64,000 nt of DNA from Candidatus Fermentithermobacillaceae bacterium (GTDB lineage Bacteria > Bacillota > Sulfobacillia > Fermentithermobacillales > DUSS01). Within the stretch, counting starts at the first letter, position 1. The number at the start of each line of letters is the position of its first letter. The notes beneath the pieces are model-generated. The model saw nothing but the letters and a program-made list of their open reading frames with translations, searched no databases and had not been told where the DNA came from. A program made the translations under genes and the position numbers. This document shows positions 28,754-36,120 of the stretch, piece by piece. The DNA lies in assembly GCA_014896535.1 (NCBI GenBank), contig JADBKE010000011.1:41595-105594 (forward strand). Direction: 5' to 3'.

Positions 28754-29720
28754 CTCGACGGTGTACCTCCTCCCACGTACTCAAGATGACGCCCGCCAGT
28801 TTATCCGGGTCGTGCCTGGCAAGTTCTCCTCCGGCCCCGAAGTCGCCTGCGATGACCGAAAGTCCGAGCTCCCTTATGGCATCCAGAGAGGGATCGACGA
28901 GATACCGTCCTTCCTCCACGTAGCGCTGCTCGACTTCGGGCGGAACCCGGCCCACGTTTACGACCACCGTCTCTATGAGCTCCGGGCCTCCCACCTTGAG
29001 AATGGCCCTTACGTGGTCCGCAGCGGAGTAACCGTCGGTTTCCCCTGGCTGGGTCATGAGGTTGACGACGTAGAACTTCAGAGCCTTGGAGGATGCTATT
29101 GCGCCAGCGATACCCTTGACCAGCAAGTTCGGTATGATGGACGTGTAGAGACTCCCCGGTCCAAGGATGATGATGTCCGCCGACTCGATCTCGGTCAACG
29201 CTTCCTCCAGGGCCGGGGCATCGGGAGGTATCAGTCTCACGTCGCGGATCTTGCCCTTCGCCTGGGGTATGAGATGTTCTCCCCGGATGACCCGCCCGTC
29301 TTCCAGCGACGCCTCAAGGACCACGTCTTCGAGAGTGGCTGGAAGGACCTTGCCTTTTACCGCGAGAATCCTGGACATAGTCCGGACCGCCAGCTGAAAG
29401 TCCCCGGTCATCTCGGTCATCGCTGCGAGGAAGAGGTTTCCGAAGTTGTGCCCTTCAAACTCGCCCCTGGAAAACCGGTGATTGAAGAGCTGTCTCATCT
29501 CCGGTTCGGCTTCGGCCAGAGCTAAAAGACAGTTCCTTATGTCTCCGGGAGGGAGTATGCCCATGTCCCGTCTGAGTCTTCCCGAACTGCCGCCGTCGTC
29601 CGCCACGGTGACGATGGCCGTAACCTGGCACGGAAGCTTCTTCAGCCCTCTCAACAACGTCGACAGGCCCGTTCCGCCTCCCACGGCTACAACTCTCGGG
29701 ATCTCGTGCGCCGGCTTCAC
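28719..29720 (-). CDS. yvcK: YvcK-family UDP-GlcNAc-binding regulator (CofD-like)
   Basis: YvcK is needed for growth on gluconeogenic carbon sources and for correct cell-wall synthesis, and in B. subtilis it binds UDP-GlcNAc. The 333-residue product has the CofD-like Rossmann start VVAVGGGTGLSTLLRGLK, TVADDGGSSGRLRRDMG, LPPGDIRNCLLAL, GNLFLAAMTEMTGDF and the ADIIILGPGSLYTSIIPNLLV motif. All are typical of YvcK rather than of true CofD. The GTG start at 29720 is three bases after rapZ. Placement beside PGI, GlmM and GlmS in this window fits its role at the amino-sugar/gluconeogenesis branch. Confidence 0.95.
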   Translation of the reverse strand: MKPAHEIPRVVAVGGGTGLSTLLRGLKKLPCQVTAIVTVADDGGSSGRLRRDMGILPPGDIRNCLLALAEAEPEMRQLFNHRFSRGEFEGHNFGNLFLAAMTEMTGDFQLAVRTMSRILAVKGKVLPATLEDVVLEASLEDGRVIRGEHLIPQAKGKIRDVRLIPPDAPALEEALTEIESADIIILGPGSLYTSIIPNLLVKGIAGAIASSKALKFYVVNLMTQPGETDGYSAADHVRAILKVGGPELIETVVVNVGRVPPEVEQRYVEEGRYLVDPSLDAIRELGLSVIAGDFGAGGELARHDPDKLAGVILSTWEEVHRRGEKGSHVLPIG

Positions 29721-29723
29721 CAG

Positions 29724-30617
29724 TTACCCTCCCGTCTCCGCTCTGTCTATGTCACGGTGTTCCACAACAACGGTACGTCCCTGCGTCTTGAAGTGTTCCT
29801 TGAGATATTCCCCCACCACAACCGATCTGTGACGCCCTCCGGTACACCCTATAGCTATCGTAAGGTGACTCTTTCCCTCGGTAACGTATTGGGGCAGGAG
29901 AAAATCCAGAAACGATTTCAGCCGGCTGAGGAAACGACCGGTCACGGGGGAACTCATGACATACTTGATTACCGGAGCATCCAGCCCCGAGAGAGGCTTG
30001 AGCTCGTCTACGTAATGGGGATTTGGCAGAAATCTTACATCGAAAACCAGATCGGCGTCCATCGGGAGCCCGTGCTTATAGCCGAAAGTGATGACGGTGA
30101 TGACCAACGTCTCAAGGCCCGCCCCGAAAGATAGCTTGTCCGCAAGGTATTTACGGAAGTTTTGTGGACTTAAGTTCGAAGTGTCTATCACTACATGAGC
30201 TCGGCTTCTGATCTCTTTAAGCATCTGGCGCTCCATGCGGATTCCTTCGAGGACTCCCTCGCGGGGACTCAGCGGGTGCCTGCGGCGGGTTTCCTTGAAG
30301 CGCCTGATCAGAGTTTCGTCGTCCGCGTCCAGAAAGACGATTACGGGCTTGATGCCCATTTCGTCCAAGTCCTCAAGGGATTCAGACAGCGTTCCGAAGA
30401 ACTCGCCTCCCCTCACGTCCACGACCATGGCTATTCTGGTTATCTTTTCCCTGGCCTGAGCACAAAGCTCCGCGAACTTGGGTATTAAGCTCGGCGGAAG
30501 ATTGTCAACGCAAAAGAACCCCATGTCCTCCAGAGCCCGCAACGCGGAGCTCTTACCGGCCCCCGACATCCCTGTGATGATGATCAGCCTGGTTTCCTGC
30601 GCCGTTTCCGGTTTCAC
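29724..30617 (-). CDS. rapZ: RapZ/YvcJ nucleotide-binding protein
   Basis: RapZ-family proteins bind nucleotides. In E. coli RapZ controls glmS through small RNAs, and in Bacillota YvcJ affects competence. From GTG 30617 the product is 297 residues. It has Walker A (ITGMSGAGKSSALRALEDMG), the FCVDNLPP segment, VIVFLDADDETLIRRFKETRR and the C-terminal IGCTGGRHRSVVV domain (about 240-297), which has a phosphate-binding look. The start is chosen because GTGA overlaps the PGI stop by four bases; an upstream start at 30704 would add a low-complexity proline/glycine tail and overlap PGI by 91 bases. Confidence 0.94.
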   Translation of the reverse strand: MKPETAQETRLIIITGMSGAGKSSALRALEDMGFFCVDNLPPSLIPKFAELCAQAREKITRIAMVVDVRGGEFFGTLSESLEDLDEMGIKPVIVFLDADDETLIRRFKETRRRHPLSPREGVLEGIRMERQMLKEIRSRAHVVIDTSNLSPQNFRKYLADKLSFGAGLETLVITVITFGYKHGLPMDADLVFDVRFLPNPHYVDELKPLSGLDAPVIKYVMSSPVTGRFLSRLKSFLDFLLPQYVTEGKSHLTIAIGCTGGRHRSVVVGEYLKEHFKTQGRTVVVEHRDIDRAETGG

Positions 30618-31498
30618 AGCGGGCGTATCCCCTCTCGCTCCCACACTTCCCGGTAACGGGCGGGGTCCGTCAGGAAGTCCATCCGGGCCAGACCGCTTTT
30701 CCACTGAGAGTACATGCTGGTCCTCTGCTTCAATCCGAACTCGCCCCAGTCCCGGGGCTTGACGAGCCTGGGTCGCGGATGACGGGAGTAATTGTCGTTG
30801 GGAATGAAGATGGATTGGTCCTTGTGCTCTACGCTGTAGTAGGCGAGCCCCTTGCGCTGTCTCACCGGGTCGTAGATGGACTTAAAGTTTCTCGCAACGA
30901 AGTTGGCCATCACCAGATACGAATCTCCCGGGTTTACGGTGACGTGTCCGTAGTTAGGCCACACTACGAGAATATCCCCGGCTTCGAAATCGGCAACGGC
31001 GAAATCCTCTACCTCCCCGGAAAGCTCTCCTCCGCGCTGGAGGAGGAAATAGGCTTTACCGTAAAGGACCTGGTACACCTCGGGATAGGTCCACATTCCG
31101 CCGGGGGCGACCGGATGGATGTGACCCACGGTCTTAACATACTCCGAGCCGATCTTTCCCGGCGCGAGAACCGTGATGTCGTACCTGATGCCCTCCCGCT
31201 CCATGATCCGCTGAATCGAAGCTTCGCCGGTTCCTCTGTACATCCGGTATAAAACCGCGGGCCCATCGCCATGCGGGTAAAGGCAAACGTCCCGGGCATC
31301 GTCCTTCGTTCTCAAATCCGGCAGGGGTGCCACCACTCCCTCTCCGAATCTGAGCTCCCCGTCGGGCTTGAGGTAAACTTCAAACCCGGCCAGGTCCAGT
31401 CGAATTTCGAAGCTTTCTTCTGCCCGCCCGATCTCCCTCGTTTCTTTTACCGGTTCCGATTCGGGGTTTTCCGCCATCTTCCGTCGTCTGTCGGACAC
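30614..31498 (-). CDS. Cupin-type (archaeal-type) glucose-6-phosphate isomerase
   Basis: This enzyme interconverts glucose-6-phosphate and fructose-6-phosphate with a metal-bound cupin barrel, unrelated to the usual PGI fold. The 294-residue product has the diagnostic metal motif TVGHIHPVAPGGMWTYPEVYQVLYG (about residues 120-145), where H, H and E are the expected ligands. The second cupin motif PNYGHVTVNPGD supplies the other histidine. The start at GTG 31498 follows GAGGTGG; GTG 31510 is an alternative. It lies 14 bases downstream of the pyruvate-kinase-like gene. This PGI type is best known from archaea such as Pyrococcus and some bacteria. Its co-location with yvcK and rapZ is unusual. 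Confidence 0.85.
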   Translation of the reverse strand: MSDRRRKMAENPESEPVKETREIGRAEESFEIRLDLAGFEVYLKPDGELRFGEGVVAPLPDLRTKDDARDVCLYPHGDGPAVLYRMYRGTGEASIQRIMEREGIRYDITVLAPGKIGSEYVKTVGHIHPVAPGGMWTYPEVYQVLYGKAYFLLQRGGELSGEVEDFAVADFEAGDILVVWPNYGHVTVNPGDSYLVMANFVARNFKSIYDPVRQRKGLAYYSVEHKDQSIFIPNDNYSRHPRPRLVKPRDWGEFGLKQRTSMYSQWKSGLARMDFLTDPARYREVWEREGIRPL

Positions 31499-31512
31499 GT
31501 TTCGTACCACCT

Positions 31513-32082
31513 CTAGACGTTATTCTTCTCCTTCGGACTTCTCGGCTTTGCGATTATCTCCAAGATCTCGGTGTCAAAAATGGTCTTGGCGTGAGAGGGC
31601 TTGAGGACCAAAGCTGTGTCTGCTCCCCTGGATGTTCCGCCCACGGAGATCACCGGCTCCCCATATGGGATAAGGCCGGCATCCAGGGCCATGACCGCTA
31701 TTTCCACCGCGACCTTGGTTCCTTGTGAGAACATCCTGAGCGCGTTGGCGATTATCCCTCCCGGATACAATCCTCCGTACTTTGAAGTCACGGCTCTCTC
31801 CACGTTCCCGAAGAGATGGGTCTGAGTGAGCAGATCCATTCCCTCCCGGCGAAGCTCTTCTCTGACCTCGGGACCCATCTCATCGATACCGGGCTCTTTG
31901 AACCCGACGTGGTGGGTCACTACGACGACGTGAAAGCCTTTTCCCTTGAAGTGCCTGGCCGTAAAGCCAGTGTTGGAGGCCACGACTACGTGGCGAATTC
32001 CCAGCTCGCGAGCTTTTGCCTCTACGAGTTCAGCTACTTTCGCTGTGTTCTCAGGTCCTGGCTTCTCAAAGTAAACCGTCAT
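31513..32082 (-). CDS. Stand-alone pyruvate kinase C-terminal (alpha/beta) domain-like protein
   Basis: The 189-residue protein resembles the regulatory alpha/beta C-terminal domain of pyruvate kinase, without the catalytic TIM barrel. It starts MTVYFEKPGPENTAKVAELV. It includes VVASNTGFTARHFKGKGFHVVVVTHH and the YGGLYPGGIIANALRMFSQGTKVAVE segment, and ends SVGGTSRGADTALVLKPSHA. A metabolite-sensing or small-molecule-binding role is plausible but not shown. ATG 32082 is chosen to match the domain start; TTG 32139 would add 19 residues. It is the first gene of the minus-strand operon with PGI, rapZ, yvcK and whiA, divergent from cdaA. Confidence 0.7.
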   Translation of the reverse strand: MTVYFEKPGPENTAKVAELVEAKARELGIRHVVVASNTGFTARHFKGKGFHVVVVTHHVGFKEPGIDEMGPEVREELRREGMDLLTQTHLFGNVERAVTSKYGGLYPGGIIANALRMFSQGTKVAVEIAVMALDAGLIPYGEPVISVGGTSRGADTALVLKPSHAKTIFDTEILEIIAKPRSPKEKNNV

Positions 32083-32263
32083 ACCCAGGGCGGGTTGAAA
32101 GACACCCGCCGCCCCGTGCCTCCCTTCCGACCAATTCAACTTGCTGTTGGATTAGTTCCGCCTTTCAGGACAGTATTCGATTTCCCGAGACCCTATCCTC
32201 CTTCCAGCGAGATCCAATCTACGGGTACCCGGGCATTATCTGGCTTAAAAACCCGGAAAGGGT

Positions 32264-32291
32264 TTTACATCGTGCTCTCGAATGATATTCT
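32264..32291 (+). promoter_or_regulatory. Promoter for the cdaA-cdaR-glmM operon
   Basis: TTTACA (32264-32269) is separated by 16 bases from TATTCT (32286-32291), which is preceded by TGA to make an extended -10 (TGATATTCT). Transcription would begin near 32298, some 15 bases before the GAGGAAAGG ribosome-binding site of cdaA. Confidence 0.6.
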
Positions 32292-32335
32292 TGAATGAGA
32301 CCTTTTCAGTTTGAGGAAAGGCGGGCTCGGCCACG

Positions 32336-33142
32336 ATCTCCGATCTCATTCAATATTTTACCTGGTACGATATAATCCTGGCTGTCGTAGACATAACCGT
32401 TGTTGCGTACCTGTTTTACCGCGTTTTCGTTTTAATCAGGGGCACCAGGGCGGTAGAGCTCCTGAAGGGCATCGCCATTCTTTTGGTCCTGGTTTCCGTC
32501 ACCCAGTGGCTCAGGCTTTACACGATACACTGGATCCTATCTCAGCTCAGAACCATGCTGGTGATAGCCATTCCGGTGGTATTTCAACCGGAGTTGAGAA
32601 GGGCCCTGGAACAAATCGGGCGAGGGAAGATCTTCGCCCGGGGTAGTTTGTGGGCTCCGGCTATGACTTCGACTAAGGTCATCTCGGAAGTGGTGGAAGC
32701 GGTGTCCAGCTTATCGAGCTCGAAAATCGGCGCCCTCGTGGTCCTCGAGCGGGAAAGCGGTCTTGGCGAGTATGTCGAGGAGTCGGTGAAGCTGGATGCT
32801 ATCGTGTCATCGGAACTCCTTCAAAACATATTCGTCCCTGGAACCCCTCTGCACGATGGGGCCGTCATAATCAGGGGCGACAGGATCGTAGCGGCCGCTT
32901 CCTTTCTCCCGTTTACGCAGGAGAGAGTCAGCGTCGAGCTGGGCTCCAGACACCGAGCGGCTATCGGGATAACCGAAGTGTCCGACGCCGTTTCAGTGGT
33001 GGTTTCGGAAGAAACCGGGACCATATCGCTGGCGTGCGGCGGCAGGCTCATAAGGGGTCTTGACAAAAAAACGTTGAAGGAAAAGCTGGAGGAGCTCATG
33101 ATTCCGTCCGTCCCCTCGCTGCTTCAAAAGATAGGTCGCTAG
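32336..33142 (+). CDS. cdaA: Diadenylate cyclase CdaA; start codon appears non-canonical
   Basis: CdaA makes the second messenger c-di-AMP at the membrane. The frame opens after a stop at 32312-32314 and reads straight into a typical CdaA N-terminus: ISDLIQYFTWYDIILAVVDI, two to three TM helices, IRGTRAVELLKGIAILL, and FQPELRRALEQIGRG. The DAC domain follows, with LHDGAVIIRGDRI and SRHRAAIGITEVSDA (the DGA and RHR motifs). There is no ATG, GTG or TTG in this frame before 32483, which would delete the membrane region. The best guess is an ATC start at 32336, giving 268 residues, close to B. subtilis (273), with GAGGAAAGG upstream. An ATT at 32348 or a sequence error are the alternatives. It pairs with cdaR. 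Confidence 0.9.
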   Translation: MSDLIQYFTWYDIILAVVDITVVAYLFYRVFVLIRGTRAVELLKGIAILLVLVSVTQWLRLYTIHWILSQLRTMLVIAIPVVFQPELRRALEQIGRGKIFARGSLWAPAMTSTKVISEVVEAVSSLSSSKIGALVVLERESGLGEYVEESVKLDAIVSSELLQNIFVPGTPLHDGAVIIRGDRIVAAASFLPFTQERVSVELGSRHRAAIGITEVSDAVSVVVSEETGTISLACGGRLIRGLDKKTLKEKLEELMIPSVPSLLQKIGR

Positions 33143-33248
33143 GACGCCTCACCGGCGGGTCACCGTTCGACGGCCAGACGGTCGGCAGAACCGCCCGGCT
33201 GTCCGGAATGAGCGATCGGGATAGAGCGGGGAGAGTGATCCGGAGAGC

Positions 33249-34460
33249 ATGAAAAAAAGCTGGTTCGAGAACAAAGAAATAATCCCCAAAGTAGTAGCCG
33301 TTGTCCTGGCGGCCTTCGTATGGTTGCAGGTAATAAACGAGCAAAACCCCTTTACCAGACAGGTCACGGAAATGCCGGTGAGGGTCGTGAATTTGGCGGA
33401 GGGGTGGCGGGTCATTTCGGTGTCGCCCGAGCGAATCAGGGTCACGCTCGGCGGCCGCGTCAGGACTTTCCAAAGGTCTGACCTGGGAAAGATCGAGGCT
33501 CTCGTTGATCTGTCCCCGGTGCAACTTTCGCCGGGACCAGTTGAGATAAAGCCGGTGGTCACCCCGCCCGGCGGGCTCCGGGTCCTCGAAATGTCGCCGG
33601 CCACCGTGCAGGTGGACGTGGACCCGGTGGTCTCGAGGCAAGTACCCGTCAGAGTACAGGTTACCGGAAAGCCTCACGAGGACTACCAGCAGGGGGCCTT
33701 ACTATACACGGTGACCGAGGTCACCGTATCGGGACCGAAGAGGTTCGTGGAAAGGGTGGAGATTGCATCCGCCCAGCTGGACATCACCGGGGCGCAGAGT
33801 GAGGTTGTAAGGAGAGTCAAGCTGGTACCCCGGGATTCCGCGGGCGAGGAAGTCCCGGGTCTTTCCGTTACGCCGGGGGAAATCGAGGCAAGGGTCCCCA
33901 TGATTCCACTTCCGCCTTCCAGGTCCGTCCCGGTCCAGGTAACGCAGGATGGTTCGCCTGCCCCAGGCTACCGGGTAAAATCGATTACGGTTAGCCCGTC
34001 CTTGGTGAAGGTCCGGCTTTCATCGGCTTGGTCCTCACCGTCGGTGATCCCGACCAAGCCCGTCAAGCTTACAGGACAATCCAGTTCCTTTACGACCGTG
34101 GTCGAACTGGCCCTGCCGCCGGGGGTAACCCCTGTCCAGGATACGTCGGTGAAGGTTTCCGTGGAGATAGTTGAGGACATCGTCACGAAGACCTTTTCCA
34201 ACATTCCGGTGATCGTTAAGAACAAATCGCCCGGTCTGGGCTTTGATGTGTCCCCAGCCGAAGTCCAGGTGGTCATCGAGGGGAGGCGCGACCTGGTGGA
34301 CAAAGTGACCAGACCGGATATCAGCGCATACGTTGATGCGCAGGGTCTACCCGAGGGGGAGTACAACGTAGTCGTGAGAGCGGAAATCGAGGGGGCCGAA
34401 GGGGTCAGCGTGAAAACTATAGAACCCTCGAGTGTGACCCTCCGGCTCAGGCGCTGGTAA
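33249..34460 (+). CDS. cdaR: CdaR/YbbR-domain regulator of c-di-AMP synthesis
   Basis: CdaR is an extracytoplasmic protein with YbbR repeats that binds and controls the membrane cyclase CdaA. The 403-residue product has an N-terminal membrane anchor (IIPKVVAVVLAAFVWLQVIN, residues 11-30) and then about four YbbR repeats of roughly 80-90 residues to the C-terminus. These are beta-rich, with repeated openings such as PVRVQVTG, VPVQVTQDG, and IPVIVKNK. ATG 33249 has GGAGAGC upstream. It sits between cdaA and glmM, as in B. subtilis, where CdaA, CdaR and GlmM interact. Confidence 0.93.
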   Translation: MKKSWFENKEIIPKVVAVVLAAFVWLQVINEQNPFTRQVTEMPVRVVNLAEGWRVISVSPERIRVTLGGRVRTFQRSDLGKIEALVDLSPVQLSPGPVEIKPVVTPPGGLRVLEMSPATVQVDVDPVVSRQVPVRVQVTGKPHEDYQQGALLYTVTEVTVSGPKRFVERVEIASAQLDITGAQSEVVRRVKLVPRDSAGEEVPGLSVTPGEIEARVPMIPLPPSRSVPVQVTQDGSPAPGYRVKSITVSPSLVKVRLSSAWSSPSVIPTKPVKLTGQSSSFTTVVELALPPGVTPVQDTSVKVSVEIVEDIVTKTFSNIPVIVKNKSPGLGFDVSPAEVQVVIEGRRDLVDKVTRPDISAYVDAQGLPEGEYNVVVRAEIEGAEGVSVKTIEPSSVTLRLRRW

Positions 34461-34494
34461 GAGCAAAGGACGCTGAAAGGAGAACGGGCGAAGA

Positions 34495-35850
34495 GTGAAT
34501 TTGTTCGGCACCGATGGAATCAGAGGCGTGGCCAACGACGATCTGACTCCGGAGATGGCCTTCAAACTAGGTCTTGCGCTCGGTCTTTATGTCGTGCCGG
34601 GGGGTAGAGTGGGGGTTGCGAAGGACACCAGAACTTCCGGGGACATGCTGGAAGCTGCGGTCGTCGCGGGGCTGTGCGCTTCCGGATGCCGGGCGGTCAC
34701 CTTCGGGGTACTCACCACACCTGGTCTTTCCTACTTGATAAGGGAACTGGGTCTTGATGGGGGAGTGATGATATCCGCCTCCCATAACCCGGGTGAGTTC
34801 AACGGGCTCAAGGTTTTCGGTTCTACCGGAAGGAAAATCGACGACTCCCTGGAGGAAAAGATTTCCGCCTTCATTTTGAGCGATGGTAAGTGCGGCGGAC
34901 GGCCCACCGGTAACAGCGTGGGAAGAGTGACCCGCGCCGAAGGCGAGGTCTCCAGATACGTGGAATTCCTCGCCGGTATCCCTAGCGTCTCCTTTTCGGG
35001 GCTGAAGGTAATCGTGGATTGCGCCAACGGTGCAACTGGTCAGGTGGCGCGGCAAGTATGGGAAAAGCTTGGCGCTCACGTGAAGACCATAAACTCCGAC
35101 GGCGACGGCGAAAAGATCAACTGTCGCTGCGGCTCTACACACCCCGAAACCCTTGCCGCGAAAATGAAAGATGAAAGTTTCGACGTTGGGTTCGCCCACG
35201 ACGGCGATGGCGACCGGTGCATCGCGGTGAACCCCAGCGGGGGTGTGGAGGACGGCGACCGGATTCTGGGAGTCATGGCGAAGGACATGAAAGAGCGCGG
35301 CCGCCTGAAGGGAAACACGGTCGTCGGGACCGTCATGTCTAACCTGGGTCTCGAGCTCTACCTGACCTCCCTTGGAATCAGATTTGTGAGAACGGCGGTG
35401 GGCGATAGGTACGTTCTGGATGAAATGGACCGTGGAGGGTATTCCCTCGGTGGAGAACAATCCGGACACATCATTTTCAGGGATATCGCACCCGCCGGGG
35501 ACGGCATTATGACCTCGTTGCTTTTGACCGAAGTCCTGGTCCGCAAGGGTGCCATGCTTCAAGATCTCACCGCCGGTATACCTTCCATTCCCCAGGTGCT
35601 GGTGAACGTCCCCGTGCGGGATAAGAATCGGGCGATGGAGTCGGCAGCCTTAAAGATGGAACTGGGGAAAGCCCGGAGCCAATTCGGCGGAAGGGGAAGG
35701 GTGTTCGTGCGTCCATCAGGCACGGAACCGGTTATCCGGGTGATGGTGGAAGCTCCCGAAGTCGAAATGGCTCACGAATGGGCCAGGCGCATCGCGGAGG
35801 TGATACGGAGCACCGAAACCAGGGAAAACGTGGGCGAGAGGACGGAATGA
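34495..35850 (+). CDS. glmM: Phosphoglucosamine mutase
   Basis: GlmM converts glucosamine-6-phosphate to glucosamine-1-phosphate for UDP-GlcNAc and peptidoglycan synthesis, and inhibits CdaA in Bacillota. The 451-residue product has the GlmM start LFGTDGIRGVAN, the phosphoserine loop GVMISASHNPGEFNGLKVF (Ser near 100), the metal loop FAHDGDGDRCIAV, the sugar-binding loop LGGEQSGHIIF and the phosphate-binding loop RPSGTEPVIRVMVEA. GTG 34495 lies 13 bases after AAAGGAG. The glmS ribozyme begins four bases after the glmM stop, so cleavage of a glmM-glmS read-through transcript is expected. Confidence 0.97.
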   Translation: MNLFGTDGIRGVANDDLTPEMAFKLGLALGLYVVPGGRVGVAKDTRTSGDMLEAAVVAGLCASGCRAVTFGVLTTPGLSYLIRELGLDGGVMISASHNPGEFNGLKVFGSTGRKIDDSLEEKISAFILSDGKCGGRPTGNSVGRVTRAEGEVSRYVEFLAGIPSVSFSGLKVIVDCANGATGQVARQVWEKLGAHVKTINSDGDGEKINCRCGSTHPETLAAKMKDESFDVGFAHDGDGDRCIAVNPSGGVEDGDRILGVMAKDMKERGRLKGNTVVGTVMSNLGLELYLTSLGIRFVRTAVGDRYVLDEMDRGGYSLGGEQSGHIIFRDIAPAGDGIMTSLLLTEVLVRKGAMLQDLTAGIPSIPQVLVNVPVRDKNRAMESAALKMELGKARSQFGGRGRVFVRPSGTEPVIRVMVEAPEVEMAHEWARRIAEVIRSTETRENVGERTE

Positions 35851-35853
35851 ACA

Positions 35854-36029
35854 AGCGCCAGGACTTGCCGCATGGGGTGCGGCAAGTTGACGAGGTTGGG
35901 GTTGATCGAAAGATTCGGCGGGTGCCCCACGGCTGGCCACGGCCGTAAAAGCGCCACAAAACCTCCGGGTGACCGGAGAACAAATGGCAGCGGGTGGCCC
36001 GGGGGCTAAGGACTCACCCCGGTGAATCC
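35854..36029 (+). ncRNA. glmS ribozyme/riboswitch (glucosamine-6-phosphate)
   Basis: This leader RNA cleaves itself when glucosamine-6-phosphate is bound, lowering glmS expression. The core matches the known consensus: GCGCC at 35855-35859, GACGAGGTTGGGGTT at 35889-35903, and GGCGGGTGCCCCACGGCTG at 35917-35935. The 3' ACTCACCCCGGTGAAT part ends near 36027. A perfect ten-base stem (35863-35872 with 35878-35887) forms the variable P2-type hairpin. Predicted cleavage is between A35854 and G35855. About 90 bases of leader separate the core from the GlmS start codon. Confidence 0.95.
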
Positions 36030-36120
36030 CTCGCGCACGAAACCCTCCAATAGCACCGCTTTTTCATCTCGATGCGAGCGCGTCCCGGACAAGACACGGT
36101 CGCCAAAAGGGGTGTTTGTC

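Noticed and set aside
28605..29525. A plus-strand open frame opposite yvcK and whiA
   Set aside because: YvcK and WhiA motifs are clear on the minus strand, and no start context supports the plus frame.
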